Below, in pieces: positions 1-12,099 of a stretch of DNA of 64,000 nucleotides. The position numbers were made by a program, and so were the translations under genes. Below the pieces are notes generated by a model, which searched no databases, was not told the DNA's origin, and was given only the letters and a program-made list of their open reading frames with translations. The stretch's first letter is position 1. Every line of letters starts with the position of its first letter. The DNA comes from Mesodorylaimus sp. YZB2_4 (taxonomy: Eukaryota > Nematoda > Enoplea > Dorylaimida > Dorylaimidae), in contig JASANH010000461.1 of the NCBI GenBank assembly GCA_030248295.1, positions 62,001-126,000 on the forward strand, read 5' to 3'.

Positions 1-1443
1 TTCTTGTCAAGCTGCAGTTGCTTAACGGAAGTGTCATCTGGTCACTTAAAGGGTCGCTAAACGTCAGTCGATTATTCACTAGATGCAAACTGCCACGATG
101 ATAACCATCATCTCTGAAAAACCCCCTTGCTTCTGCATGTGTAAATAACCGCTATAACAGCGGGAAGAAAAGCGGCTATTGTGCAGGTGATAAACGCGGA
201 AGGTTTAGAAAGATATGTAATCACTCAACTTCTGGGTCCGATTCTCTTCTCTAACAAGTGTTTTGGACTTTTATGAGCAAACCGCAAAGATTTCGTACTG
301 CACCGTACTGTTTTTTTAGAACTTTACGATTGCATGCCTGCTGCAAGCTCAAGGTTTTATTAAGCATGTAGCTTGAACTGTTGGCCGACCGCTTATGTTA
401 GACGAGGTACAAGATTTGGGCAGGCATTCATAAAGCAGGCATCAAATCGCGCTTGCTGCGTCTTATTGATTATGAGCACGCAGAGGCAGAAAACAATAAG
501 GTTAAGCCGTGAAAACAATGGCCAGGTACACTAACTTATCAGCCTTGGCGGCCACATAAGTTGTTCAAACAGTCCGACTTATGTCCTTTAAGCGAATGCT
601 ATTGGGCATTGGCGATACGCACACAAATTTTCCCTGACTGCCTATGGCGAAACTACCACGTCGATTTTGAGCCCCAGTGCGGGGGCCGAAAAATGCAAAG
701 CTTGCATATTTTATTTTGGGTGGACCAGAAATTGAAACAAGAAAATCGCACGCTTATTATTGGTTTTTCTTTTGCTTGTGAAAGTCATTATAATCCCTAC
801 CTCCTCGATTACTGGCTGCTGAGTTGTCAGTAGAAATGCGGAAAAAATTGAGGTTTCAGTTTCCTAAAGACGAGACGATGTAGAAAAATTTGGGTCAATA
901 ATTTCAACCGTGAAGATGTTTACGGTTCCAACCGAAATTGCTCGCGCAGTATTTGTTGGAGACATTCTATTGATTCCAAGCCAACGGATGGACATCCTCA
1001 TTCGAGACTTTTGTCGAGATCAGAAAAATCAGCACCGACCACTGCACCGATAGCAAAATTGACGGGTGGTGAAGAGGGGTGTGAGAATGACGAGGGCGTT
1101 GGCGGGTCCAGGAAGAGAGATGAGCGAAGCCAGCACCAATTCATTCGAATGGAAGTGACTCGAACTCTCAGTTTAGCTAGTGAGAGATTTCATGTTGAGC
1201 GATGCATAGGGGACCTGCGAAATCTTGCCAACACGCATCCCCGTTGGTGTCTTACAATGCTCGTTTTTCTTTATTTTTCTTTATCGTAATTATTATTTTT
1301 CTAACATTGATCTTTGCGTTTAAAACGAATCAAAAGCAAAGAGAAAAGAGAAATCATGAATAAGAAGCTGATACAAAGGGTAAAAAGTCGAGTTTCTCAG
1401 AATGCTCTGCTGCATACTTCGCGAGGTGTCTGCTCGTTCTTAA
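1..1443 (+). repeat. Left outer inverted arm (A) of a nested palindromic structure
   Basis: This arm is the reverse complement of 6310-7752. Positions pair with a constant sum of 7753 from one end to the other, so there are no length differences over 1,443 bp, and the two translated ORFs compared between arms (561-833/6920-7192 and 1011-1289/6464-6742) are identical. It ends at a TTAA (1440-1443). The arm already starts at base 1, so its outer end may lie beyond the window. The short ORFs inside look fortuitous: no known domain and low-complexity codon use. Perfect arms imply a very recent duplication, gene conversion or an assembly fold-back. Confidence 0.9.
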
Positions 1444-3025
1444 AGATGTACTGGCACGGGGGGTAACCGTTGACAAGGTAACAATACCTATCGAATAAGC
1501 AGGGCTGGTAAAATAATTTGGCGCGGCAAAAAATTTTAGATCCGCCCCGTTCTTACACTACACGCTCGAGAAATATTTTCTGAGGAACGCCAAACGAGCG
1601 CCGTTTTTGATATAAGCGGTCAAAACCTAAGCATCGAATGTCGATGTGCGCACATGGCGCGACAAACTTTCGAAAAAAGAACATTACGGCTACTTTTTCT
1701 ACTTCTAATTTTGCTGTCTAAAAGCTGTCGTGGATGAAGGCGCAATTGTATCATTTCGGGATCGTATTTATTTGACTTATAAGCATTTTCGAAGCCTTCA
1801 ATTCCGCCATGGTTCTCAAGTGCGTCGTTTTGCGGCCACCATCAAACCAAAGCGCCTTATCATTTTCCGCTTCTAACGTAACCCGACAGGCGCAGAGTGG
1901 TGCAAAATTTTGGACATTGAGGGCCATCCATTGAAGACACCTTCACTGGTTCGAGGCCGCCTTTTTTCCGCCGAATATTTCGAAATGCGATAAACTTCCG
2001 AAACACACTTTACCAGTTGGAAAGGTAATATTTTTGAAATACACACTGTAATTCTGGAATTATTTTTTTTCCAATGTCTTATCGTTGCGCAATCGTAAGT
2101 TAAAAGTGGATACAAACTTGAAGAAATACCGTATATAAGAACGGAAAATCAAACGGGCAGTCTTTTCCTAGTGACTAGGTTCGATTGTGATTCTGTGGCT
2201 TTTAGACTCTCGAGGATTCGTACAAGGCAGCGGCGTCAGCGAAAGCGGTCATTTCTGATCACGACGAAAATGTTCCAACAACAACGAAATCGACCATCGT
2301 GGTCTTCTTGGCAAGAACACATTCTAAGACCGCCCATCATCTAATGCGAGTTTACTCTCACGGACAGGGCAGCAGACAGTGCTGTTGGTGGTCAGAAGTA
2401 TTGGAAAATTAGCCGATTTGATAAGGCATGATGTGGCTGTTTTCTTCCAGAGATGAATGTGGGATGCGATGTATTTGTCAAGATATGTTGTGAGACATCA
2501 CACTAAACCGAGCCCTAAGATACCAAGCATACAAATCTCTTCATCATCACTCAAAATCAGTAGAAGCAAGGTTCTCGCCGGGACTAATGCAAAAGCCGAT
2601 AATATGCTTCGCTCGCAGATTTGAAGGAGGCCTGAAACAAGAAATTAATCGTTTGAATAGTTATCCGTAATACACCTTAAGTATACTGCAAAATACAAGA
2701 ACCAGAACAGATGGAGACCATTAATTGTCTACCATGTAGCAAAGACTGTTTCGCATAGATTGGAGCCCTTGTCTATTATATCCTATTCAGCAGCGAGATA
2801 AGTAAGCCATCTGACATACCTCCTGCATGGCCCGAATGGAGTCTTTTCGGATGGCGTTTAGATAAGCATGGAATTCCATGACCTAAATTTCGTTGCCACC
2901 AAAACCTGGAAGGAAACAAATTTATAGAATAGGCATGCTGCAGACTTGTCGTAATACGGTCGAATTTGCTAACTAGCAAAATTCAGCTTCCTGCATTTTC
3001 CTAATTATTCTTACAGTACAGTATG

Positions 3026-3234
3026 GGCGCTTTTGCTATTTGCTCCCCAGACAAAGGCTAGTATAAGGTTGGCTGAAGCCTGATAATAGCCTAAGCTTGA
3101 GTTTTATACCAGACTAAGCCCAAGCCTAGGCCTAGTATCAGTCTAAGCCCAAGTCATATGCCGGCCTAAGCCTAAGCCTAAGCCTAATACCAGCCTAAGC
3201 TAACCCATATTGGGGAGCAAACAGCAAAAGTGCC
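3026..3234. mobile_element. 209-bp MITE with 8-bp target duplication and telomere-like core
   Basis: The element starts GGCGCTTTTGCTATTTGC and ends with GCAAACAGCAAAAGTGCC, an inverted match of about 24 bp with two mismatches. It is flanked on both sides by the perfect 8-bp direct repeat ACAGTATG (3018-3025 and 3235-3242). The core is filled with degenerate GCCTAA/GCCTAAGCC units. It sits inside element Z, so it is younger than Z. An 8-bp duplication is typical of hAT, P and Merlin transposons. Confidence 0.85.
3064..3203. repeat. Degenerate GCCTAA array (reverse complement of TTAGGC)
   Basis: About 140 bp made of variants of GCCTAAGCC, the cleanest part being four consecutive GCCTAA units near 3163-3186. 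TTAGGC is the telomere repeat of most nematodes, so this resembles an interstitial telomere-like tract. It lies wholly within a MITE, so it was probably carried there and is not a chromosome end. Confidence 0.6.
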
Positions 3235-3843
3235 ACAGTATGAGCCATTCGACTGTTACAAAATTGGCGGCCAAAAATTTACAGTTAGTTTCCAGAGCCT
3301 GAATCAGGCCGATATTACATACAAAAACCATACTTACACATGCCGACGACGCCGTCTTTCCTTTTTATAGCAACAGATATCGCGCTCAATCGTCCGCAAC
3401 TGGATCCAAATTGGAACAGTCCGCCAACGACACTGATGGCTCGGCGATTTCATTAGATTCGTTCAATTCTCCAGGAATGAGATCGCCAAAAATTAACGAA
3501 AGACTCCTTCTTATAGCCGCTAAATTTCTGACCGACACAAAATACTTTTCATTGCACCGCTATCACACCTTTTATAGAAATTCTGGATATTTAATTCGAA
3601 AATTTTGAGATTTTCTCGCGTCATGCGATGTGCGCACATCTGCTTTTGATGCTCAGGATTTGACTGCTTATATCAAAGCCGGCGCTCGTTTGGCGTTCCT
3701 CAGAAAATATTTCTCGGGCGTGTAGTATGAGAACGGGGCGGATCTGAAAAGTTTCGCCGCGGCAAAATATTTTCCCAGCCCTGCTGATTCGGTGGGTATT
3801 GTTACCTTGTCAACGGTTACCCCCCGTGCCAGTACATCTTTAA

Positions 3844-6309
3844 CGCCATACAGTACTTGATCGAGGTTCGACTTTGGTGGCGGACAGATCTGGAACAGAA
3901 ACATATCTGTATTTTTTCCAGCGTTGTTACAGTCAACTGAAACTGAAACTGAAATCGATCCATTAGAGTTTTGGTCCAAATGTGGAGAGAAGCTGCAAAA
4001 TCTTCACGAATGTTGTAGTGCCTTATCATTTCCTTCAGGCTAGCGCCAAATGGAAAGAGTTCTAAGCTAGACGAGGTCCACTTCGAAAAGCAGTCGGTAT
4101 CATTAAAATAAAATTAAAGTACCTACATTATACGAAAAAGGGTTTCTTCAATTTCAATCATTTTATTACAAATATTTTAAAGTTACATCTTCTTGATCTT
4201 AGAAAGCTTTGCCAACCAGTAAGTTGAACTCGACATGCTATTTCGATAATTCCTAAGTTCCTGGTGTGGAAAAAAGCTCTACTGAAAATATTTGATCCTT
4301 ATGGCCAGCTGGTCAGCAGCGGTCAGCTCCTAAAATCTTGCGGGTTTTTTTAATTTCGTGTGTTGCGAGGCGACAGAAAGTTGAGAAACACTCGCAGGGC
4401 TCTTCTGAACCCGCTGTTCAGGTTATGGGCTTTGGTTCCGTCTTCCAGGCTTCTGGCTTTGCATTTTTTGCGCGAAAGACCTGGCGAAGCGAGAATGTTT
4501 CCAAAAATTAGCAGGACTTCGGCCGCTGACCTCTGCTGAGTAGTTGCCCAAACGAGCTAAATATTTTGCGCAGAGCTTTCTTTTAGACCAAAAGAAATCA
4601 CAAGCATGAGCTATGGCATTAGAATTAGAACGGTTACAAGGTTCAGGTACTTGGTCTGTCTGCAGATTTGTTGGTGGGTGGACTGTTGAGGAATGGTCGC
4701 GCATCGCTGTGGACCCTCTGGTGTTGACTTTGGTCTTTCCTGCGCCTTGTGAGCTGTCATAAAGTCTTAAATGCGGAAGAGTAGCTATTTGAACGGAGAA
4801 AAGTGGAGATTGTTCTCGTCAAGTGTTCAGATCTAGATGCGAAATGCCTTTAAAAAACTGAATCATTCAGTCAAATTTAGTTGACTGAATCTTTTGAGAT
4901 CTAGTTAACTGTAACTGAAACTGAATCTATTTAGAGATTCAGTTAAGTTAACTGGAACTGAAACTGAATCTTTTTTCCAAAACTGTATCAACGCTAGCCA
5001 GATGGCCTGCACCTTGAACCACCGATCACTCGCTCATCGTTTCTAACGCAGCAAACAAGTTTCTAGATTATGCTCCTATTAAAAGGAAAGGTGCAAACTC
5101 TGTGTCAAAAGCACTGACCAAGGTCAAGTTCTGGTGTTAGAGCAGCCAGCTACATAGGTGCCAAAACAAGGTCATAAAGAAGGTCATCAAGTCCTGAAAA
5201 AATTGTGCATGGTAAATCTGGTCCAATCATCAGCTTATTTCGTTCGTTGACGCCAGATATCCCAACAGCGTTCGACGAATTCGAAGTGCTACACTTATTT
5301 TACAAGGATTACGACTTGTCAGGCGTCTCATCGCTTGATTTCTGGTCGGATGCTCACAACAACAAGGACGTTGCTGGTAAAAGGCGTTTTGGAAACATTG
5401 CACAGTTTGCGTTGAACATGTCCGATGCCATTTTCCAATGCTTCGGTCGAACAAGTATTTTCTGCAATGAATTTGATCAAAACAGTCGCGAAATCGTATG
5501 ATGCGCTCGACTGTGGATTCAGTATTATCCGTACGGTATAGCTTGAACCTTGTGATTTCTTTTGGTCTAAAAGAAAGCTCTGCGCAAAATATTTAGCTCG
5601 TTTGGGCAACTACTCAGCAGAGGTCAGCGGCCGAAGTCCTGCTAATTTTTGGAAACATTCTCGCTTCGCCAGGTCTTTCGCGCAAAAAATGCAAAGCCAG
5701 AAGCCTGGAAGACGGAACCAAAGCCCATAACCTGAACAGCGGGTTCAGAAGAGCCCTGCGAGTGTTTCTCAACTTTCTGTCGCCTCGCAACACACGAAAT
5801 TAAAAAAACCCGCAAGATTTTAGGAGCTGACCGCTGCTGACCAGCTGGCCATAAGGATCAAATATTTTCAGTAGAGCTTTTTTCCACACCAGGAACTTAG
5901 GAATTATCGAAATAGCATGTCGAGTTCAACTTACTGGTTGGCAAAGCTTTCTAAGATCAAGAAGATGTAACTTTAAAATATTTGTAATAAAATGATTGAA
6001 ATTGAAGAAACCCTTTTTCGTATAATGTAGGTACTTTAATTTTATTTTAATGATACCGACTGCTTTTCGAAGTGGACCTCGTCTAGCTTAGAACTCTTTC
6101 CATTTGGCGCTAGCCTGAAGGAAATGATAAGGCACTACAACATTCGTGAAGATTTTGCAGCTTCTCTCCACATTTGGACCAAAACTCTAATGGATCGATT
6201 TCAGTTTCAGTTTCAGTTGACTGTAACAACGCTGGAAAAAATACAGATATGTTTCTGTTCCAGATCTGTCCGCCACCAAAGTCGAACCTCGATCAAGTAC
6301 TGTATGGCG
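3844..6309. mobile_element. TTAA-bounded foldback element Y with ~760-bp arms
   Basis: The segment lies between TTAA at 3840-3843 and TTAA at 6310-6313. Its arms 3844-4604 and 5549-6309 are inverted copies pairing with a constant sum of 10153, identical wherever I compared them. The loop is about 944 bp (4605-5548). The termini read CGCCATACAGTACTTG inward. No transposase is encoded. Long, identical arms and TTAA at both ends suggest a recently inserted foldback-type non-autonomous DNA element. It abuts element Z on the left and arm A' on the right, sharing the TTAA at each boundary. Confidence 0.7.
4850..4985. repeat. ACTGAATC-rich degenerate repeats in the loop of element Y
   Basis: The stretch repeats variants of AACTGAAACTGAATC and TTAACTG in both orientations, including near-palindromic GATTCAGTTAA/TTAACTGAATC pairs. 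Shorter CAGTTTCAGTTTCAG runs also occur in the element arms near 3930-3960 and 6195-6220. No coding sense is apparent. Confidence 0.5.
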
Positions 6310-7752
6310 TTAAGAACGAGCAGACACCTCGCGAAGTATGCAGCAGAGCATTCTGAGAAACTCGACTTTTTACCCTTTGTATCAGCTTCTTATTCATGAT
6401 TTCTCTTTTCTCTTTGCTTTTGATTCGTTTTAAACGCAAAGATCAATGTTAGAAAAATAATAATTACGATAAAGAAAAATAAAGAAAAACGAGCATTGTA
6501 AGACACCAACGGGGATGCGTGTTGGCAAGATTTCGCAGGTCCCCTATGCATCGCTCAACATGAAATCTCTCACTAGCTAAACTGAGAGTTCGAGTCACTT
6601 CCATTCGAATGAATTGGTGCTGGCTTCGCTCATCTCTCTTCCTGGACCCGCCAACGCCCTCGTCATTCTCACACCCCTCTTCACCACCCGTCAATTTTGC
6701 TATCGGTGCAGTGGTCGGTGCTGATTTTTCTGATCTCGACAAAAGTCTCGAATGAGGATGTCCATCCGTTGGCTTGGAATCAATAGAATGTCTCCAACAA
6801 ATACTGCGCGAGCAATTTCGGTTGGAACCGTAAACATCTTCACGGTTGAAATTATTGACCCAAATTTTTCTACATCGTCTCGTCTTTAGGAAACTGAAAC
6901 CTCAATTTTTTCCGCATTTCTACTGACAACTCAGCAGCCAGTAATCGAGGAGGTAGGGATTATAATGACTTTCACAAGCAAAAGAAAAACCAATAATAAG
7001 CGTGCGATTTTCTTGTTTCAATTTCTGGTCCACCCAAAATAAAATATGCAAGCTTTGCATTTTTCGGCCCCCGCACTGGGGCTCAAAATCGACGTGGTAG
7101 TTTCGCCATAGGCAGTCAGGGAAAATTTGTGTGCGTATCGCCAATGCCCAATAGCATTCGCTTAAAGGACATAAGTCGGACTGTTTGAACAACTTATGTG
7201 GCCGCCAAGGCTGATAAGTTAGTGTACCTGGCCATTGTTTTCACGGCTTAACCTTATTGTTTTCTGCCTCTGCGTGCTCATAATCAATAAGACGCAGCAA
7301 GCGCGATTTGATGCCTGCTTTATGAATGCCTGCCCAAATCTTGTACCTCGTCTAACATAAGCGGTCGGCCAACAGTTCAAGCTACATGCTTAATAAAACC
7401 TTGAGCTTGCAGCAGGCATGCAATCGTAAAGTTCTAAAAAAACAGTACGGTGCAGTACGAAATCTTTGCGGTTTGCTCATAAAAGTCCAAAACACTTGTT
7501 AGAGAAGAGAATCGGACCCAGAAGTTGAGTGATTACATATCTTTCTAAACCTTCCGCGTTTATCACCTGCACAATAGCCGCTTTTCTTCCCGCTGTTATA
7601 GCGGTTATTTACACATGCAGAAGCAAGGGGGTTTTTCAGAGATGATGGTTATCATCGTGGCAGTTTGCATCTAGTGAATAATCGACTGACGTTTAGCGAC
7701 CCTTTAAGTGACCAGATGACACTTCCGTTAAGCAACTGCAGCTTGACAAGAA
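6310..7752 (-). repeat. Right outer inverted arm (A')
   Basis: Exact-register inverted partner of 1-1443. It begins directly after the TTAA shared with element Y (6310-6313) and ends at the sequence complementary to base 1 of the window. If the two inserted elements are removed, A and A' would meet at one TTAA as a near-perfect palindrome of about 2.9 kb. The ORFs at 6464-6742 and 6920-7192 are the same fortuitous ORFs as in the left arm. Confidence 0.9.
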
Positions 7753-8407
7753 CCTAGCTTTTTTATTAGCATTTATTATTATCTGACCCACCCCTGCTTC
7801 TGATAACCTGATGGATGACCAGTGCTCTAAAACGCATGCAAAATGAACCAGGATGAGAAGTCGATTGCATGTACTCTCGCATGATATCTAGGGGTTTTCT
7901 AATAGCGGACATGGCGTTCGTTCGTTTAAGTCAAGTCAACTGTAGAGGCTTATTTCCTGATTTCGGTCCAAGTAAGATTTTATTCATCCGTGCGTATGTG
8001 TCGCGACTCTCGCGATAATGACCTTTTCTTCTTCTCATCAAATCATCACATCACCTTTCAACACCTTTCGTAACCTTCTCACGGCTCTTCCTGACACAAT
8101 CCAGTTTCCCACATGTACATTCTGGCGCACTCTCTGCTTCTAACCCAAACAGATATCTTTCCCTATCCACCTTTAACTCTCTCCAGCTATTCCGTGCCTA
8201 TTAGCTGTAGGATGATATTTTAGTGTGCAGTAAAAGACTGGCGAGACTCAGCTGTGTTCTCTTCTGTAGGGAAACATCGCTACAGTATGCGCCAAGCAAC
8301 CCGCGTCAGATTTAGGCAAGTAACCGCTTTTGAAAAGAAAATAAAAATCAGTATGTTTTCAAAGCTAAAATTCAGCCACTGTTGGATTCGATCCCTAGGT
8401 TACCGTC
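7753..8407. other. No recognisable feature
   Basis: Non-repetitive sequence to the right of the palindrome. I see no gene or element ends. A motif like a tRNA B-box (GGATTCGATCCC) occurs near 8384-8396, without a matching A-box. Confidence 0.4.
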
Positions 8408-8643
8408 TTGATGTGCCGTTGCATTAAACGGCTTCACTCCCGTGACCTGGAAATCGCTGAAAGAACAGTGGTTCTTTACTCGCATCTTGTGCCTGCTATT
8501 CTCCACATACTTGATACCTATACACGTATCTGCCCTATGCTGGAAACACATTCTTCAATTGACAAAGCGGCCAGAAAGCATAGCGAGATAAACAAGAAAA
8601 AGTTTTGTGAGTTGTAGCTTCCATATCTGGTGCCGTTCGATCT

Positions 8644-9074
8644 TTGGATGATTCGTTTGTTTTGGATCAGCTGCTCAGCAAGCTACAAGTAGCGGACACT
8701 CTCGCACGGACGTATCAGCCAATGGCACAGCGATTATTGGACACTGATCGTAACGCCCCTAACAAAAAGATGACTACACAATCGCGGTTATTTCAAGTAT
8801 CCGAGAAGCGCCGTTCCTCAACTGCACTGCGCAAAACCCACAGAAAGTAAGACGGCGGCGATAAAAGAGGCTTTGAGCACAGTGAGCAACGGTTTGTGCT
8901 ATACGCAATGATGAAGAAGGCCCCACGGATAGTTCAGACGACAAATTGGAGGTCAGTTGGATTCGATGTATTAAGTGCGATACCTGGTTTCATCAAGCAT
9001 GCATTTTTGCCGAGGGCGTGGATGAGTTTGTTTATGTGAATCAAAACGCGCATCGATGTGTTCGAGGTCAGTGA
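8644..9074 (+). pseudogene. Degenerate zinc-finger (PHD-like) transposon fragment
   Basis: The frame from about 8907 to 9074 encodes an acidic stretch followed by WIRCIKCDTWFHQACI and then HRC, the metal-ligand spacing of a PHD finger. The expected upstream CxxC pair is only half preserved, and the frame has no start codon and is preceded by frameshifts. A short open segment at 8644-8850 may be an earlier part of the same decayed ORF. C-terminal PHD fingers of this sort are common in pogo/Tigger-like transposases, so a pogo-like fossil is likely. A host gene fragment is the alternative. Confidence 0.4.
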
Positions 9075-9548
9075 CAAGATTCGAATTTATTTTTTTAAGA
9101 ATAGGTGGTAACGAAGGCAGCTGTCAGCTTACACGCTAATCACCTTTTTGTACTTCGCGCTGCAGTGCTTGTACCTGAGAATCATTCACAGTATTGTAGT
9201 GTGCGCGAACGTGTTATAGGGAAGAAATAAAGGCGGGTATCGTCTTCATCGCCCAAATATGCAGACTATTCGGACATTTCGAGCTCCAACTAATCTTTTG
9301 TAAAGCCTAGGAACAACTTTTTTTAAGTACATGTCGGAAACAAAACTCAGAAAATATTGAGAAACATAAAAATATTCACAATGACGAAAGAACGTTGCTC
9401 CAGCAAGTTGCTTACCACGAAAATAGTTAAATTTATCTTCCGGTGCTACAGTCAGAACTTTTGCCTTTTACCATGACTAGTACTAAATCGCAGCGCGTTT
9501 ATCCAAATATGATCACAGCGGATATATTTATGTGAAGGATTAATTTAT

Positions 9549-10139
9549 TTGAGATGCGAAAAAAAGAGCATTGGCCGTGTTTTTTCACTTAGTGCAAAAC
9601 TTGCGGAAGCATTTGGCATCTTGCATCTTCGGGGCCGTTACAGTACGGATGCTGAGTTCTCCCTTCAAGCAAGAATGGCCACGTCAGTTGCATTCGTTCC
9701 AAAGGAGGACGTTACCACAGCACTCAATGTTCTAAAAGTGCTGCAGCCTCAAGATTTGGATTCTATATATGCTGTTCCACCAATACGTCTGTCAGTCGTT
9801 TGCGCTATAATGGCGATCAGGCCCCACCAACGTTTTGTTATTCTGTCTGGAATGTTTATGAACGTACAATAGCTGGAAATGATCGAACCAATAATTTTTC
9901 AGAAGCTTGTCACAAAAAGCTTCAGCTAGGATTTGGAGTCAGACATCCAAACTTGTGGACTTTCATTTCAGAAGGGGTTCGAGGCCGAGTGCGAGCGGTT
10001 CGTTGGAAGTCATGAACCAGCGCGAAAACGTCCACGGTACGAAGAAGCTGATCAGCGCATTTTGAACAAGGTGATTGCTTGTGATCGTAATAATTTGGTT
10101 GAGTACCTTCGAGGTTTGTCTCATAATTATCGCATGTAG
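9549..10139 (+). pseudogene. MULE-type transposase remnant
   Basis: Three overlapping frames together resemble the C-terminal half of Mutator-like (MULE) transposases. The most telling part is WNVYERTIAGNDRTNNFSEA followed by CHKK and HPNLWTFI, matching the conserved W-x-VY-x-R-x(5)-RTNN-x-E-x-WH ... HP block downstream of the DDE core. Frameshifts near 9790 and near 9970-10000 break it, and the final frame runs to a TAG at 10137-10139. The N-terminal DNA-binding domain and first catalytic Asp are not recognisable, so it is a truncated fossil. Confidence 0.7.
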
Positions 10140-10282
10140 CGATATTGTCGTTGTTTTAGCGGGTGCTATCTTTTCTCCCAAGTGCACAAATGTAAAGGTG
10201 TTTTCGCGACTGACATTGAACGCAAAAGAAGTTTTAATTGCCACGCCTCGAGTTTCCCTTGACTCTTTCTGCGCTTTTCTAC

Positions 10283-10440
10283 TGCCCTGGCGCCAAGATG
10301 GCTCGGCGCCTAGTTTAACGGCGCCTATTTGACCAGCACCTACTTAGTCTAACGTCCAGTTGGCCAGCGCCCAGTTGGCCGTCGAACAGTTGGCAGCGCC
10401 CAGTTGACCGCATCCAGTTGGCCGTGACCGTGACCAGTAA
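10283..10440. repeat. Degenerate CAGTTGGCCAGCGCC minisatellite
   Basis: About ten imperfect units of 13-16 bp built on GTTGGCCAGCGCC / TTTGACCAGCACC follow the MULE remnant. The pattern weakens at both edges. No coding role is evident. Confidence 0.65.
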
Positions 10441-11239
10441 ACTAAATCGATCGAGTCGGCGTGAACAAAAAACAATAGCCAACTATCTTACTTTTTAGCC
10501 AACGCTCTTATAGGTTTTTTGAATTTCAAGCGCGCGTGGGCGGAGGCTTCGCGTCGCCCAAGCGTCCGTCCAGGCGCCCAGCTATTTGTCACTCATTAAG
10601 GCTCCCGCAATATCGTGTACTGAATAGATTCCGGAAAGTTATGCCTAGGTTTTTTTAAAAAGGCAGCTGCAAGATAAAATCAATTGTACATAATATCAAA
10701 CAAATCTTATTGCACCAGTACGGTCTAGATGTTTATTGTGTGCTATATATCATGAATTTTTTTCAGTTGCGGCAATCGCTGTATCGCGCTTTGAAATAGA
10801 ATGAAACGGGATGTGCTAACTGAATATTTGTTGGCATATGAGCATTACTAAAATAAGATGGACTTAAAAAGCGGATTGAAAAAAAACTGGCAAGCGGGAA
10901 AATTGCAGATACCTAATGTTGCAAACTTGTTGGAAAGCATGACAGTCATTTCTGAAAAGTGAATGTCTTGCGTAAATCTTGTTGAGAACTAGGGAAGAGA
11001 CATTTTCAAAGGAGCAGGAAACCAATAAATTACCCAAATACGATATTATTTATATTTTAATTTCCGACGTTTCGTCTTATCTTAAGACATCATCAGGAAC
11101 TGATAAAAACACATCGTAAGGCGAGCAACGCATCAATAAGCTGGAAACGTTTGGTAGCGCACACAATGCTGATCCTCAGGTTGCGACAACCTACTGCAAA
11201 GCGTGAGTTATCAAGTCCTGCTGATTTAAAGTTGGTCGT

Positions 11240-11864
11240 TTGGTCACAATATGGATGGCTTCTTTGATCTTCAGAAGTTTGTCGGAATTCGCGCGATCGA
11301 TGATGCGAAAATCATCAAATCACTCCTTCAAATCACTTTTGGAACTCGCGGTGAAAGACTGTTTTTTCGTATTTGATGGGAAATCTAACCAGCAGGTAGA
11401 CGCGGCTGCCATAGGCAATCCTTTGGGCCCCGTTTTCGCCAATATCTTTCTAGCCCATCATGAAATGTCATGGCTTCAAAACTGCCCAAAGGGCTACGTC
11501 CCTGTGGTCTATCGCAGATATGTGGATGACACGTTACTCCTTTTCAATACTCAACAGGCGGATGACACAAACCACTCCCTCTGATGCTGCAGCCAACAAG
11601 TTTGCCACCTATCTAAACAAACAGCACAAGAACATGCGCTACACTGTGGAGTTGGAATCTGATACCTCTATTTCATTTTTGGGGGTCTCGATATTGCGAT
11701 CAGACCAGGGCTTTAACACTTCAACTTTTCGAAAACCAACTTCCACAGGCCCGTACACCCAGTTTGAAAGTTGTATGACAATCAGATACAAGAGAGGTCT
11801 GTTGCAGATTTTTTTCTATCATGCTTATCAGCTCTGCTCCGACTTTAACCTCCTGCATAACTAA
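11240..11864 (+). pseudogene. Penelope-like reverse transcriptase, truncated and frameshifted
   Basis: The first frame carries AIGNPLGPVFANIFLAHHE followed by RRYVDDTLLLF, i.e. RT motif B and the catalytic YVDD of motif C. The frame then shifts near 11580 into one with NKQHKNMRYTVELE and ISFLGVSI, matching the thumb-proximal region of Penelope-like RTs. Fingers and motif A are absent: upstream sequence is already the inverted flank. It cannot encode a working enzyme. Confidence 0.85.
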
Positions 11865-12099
11865 TTTAACAATATCAAGGATATCATGGCCAAGAATGAA
11901 TATCCACATGGCTCATGGACAACGTGTTACGACACTTCCTGTCCAATCAGTATCAAGACCTAGCAGCCAAGAATCGAGACTCGAACCCACGTGAAGCACG
12001 CTTTATCAAGATCCCCTTTATTGGCCACCACAGTCTCATCATCCGCCGACGTTTGTACCGACTTCTCCATCAAGCATAATCACAGATCGATTTCGGCTT

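Larger units (their letters stand above)
1440..3843. mobile_element. TTAA-bounded element Z with diverged terminal inverted repeats
   Basis: The segment between TTAA at 1440-1443 and TTAA at 3840-3843 starts AGATGTACTGGCACGG and ends with the inverted match CCGTGCCAGTACATCT. The inverted similarity runs inward for about 220 bp (1444 to about 1670 against about 3615 to 3839) and is clearly imperfect, in contrast to the flawless arms on either side. The interior has no credible coding region. A TTAA duplication is known for piggyBac and Kolobok superfamilies. With no transposase inside, this would be a non-autonomous element; the superfamily is an inference. Confidence 0.6.

Noticed and set aside
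561..1289. ORFs of 90 and 92 codons present identically in both outer arms
   Set aside because: Their duplication is explained by the inverted arms themselves; no domain, signal or codon bias supports coding.
1..7752. Whole 7.75-kb block as one classical transposon with 1.44-kb terminal repeats
   Set aside because: The clean TTAA boundaries are at the inner ends of the arms, and no TTAA or other duplication is visible next to 7752; the outer left end is not in the window.
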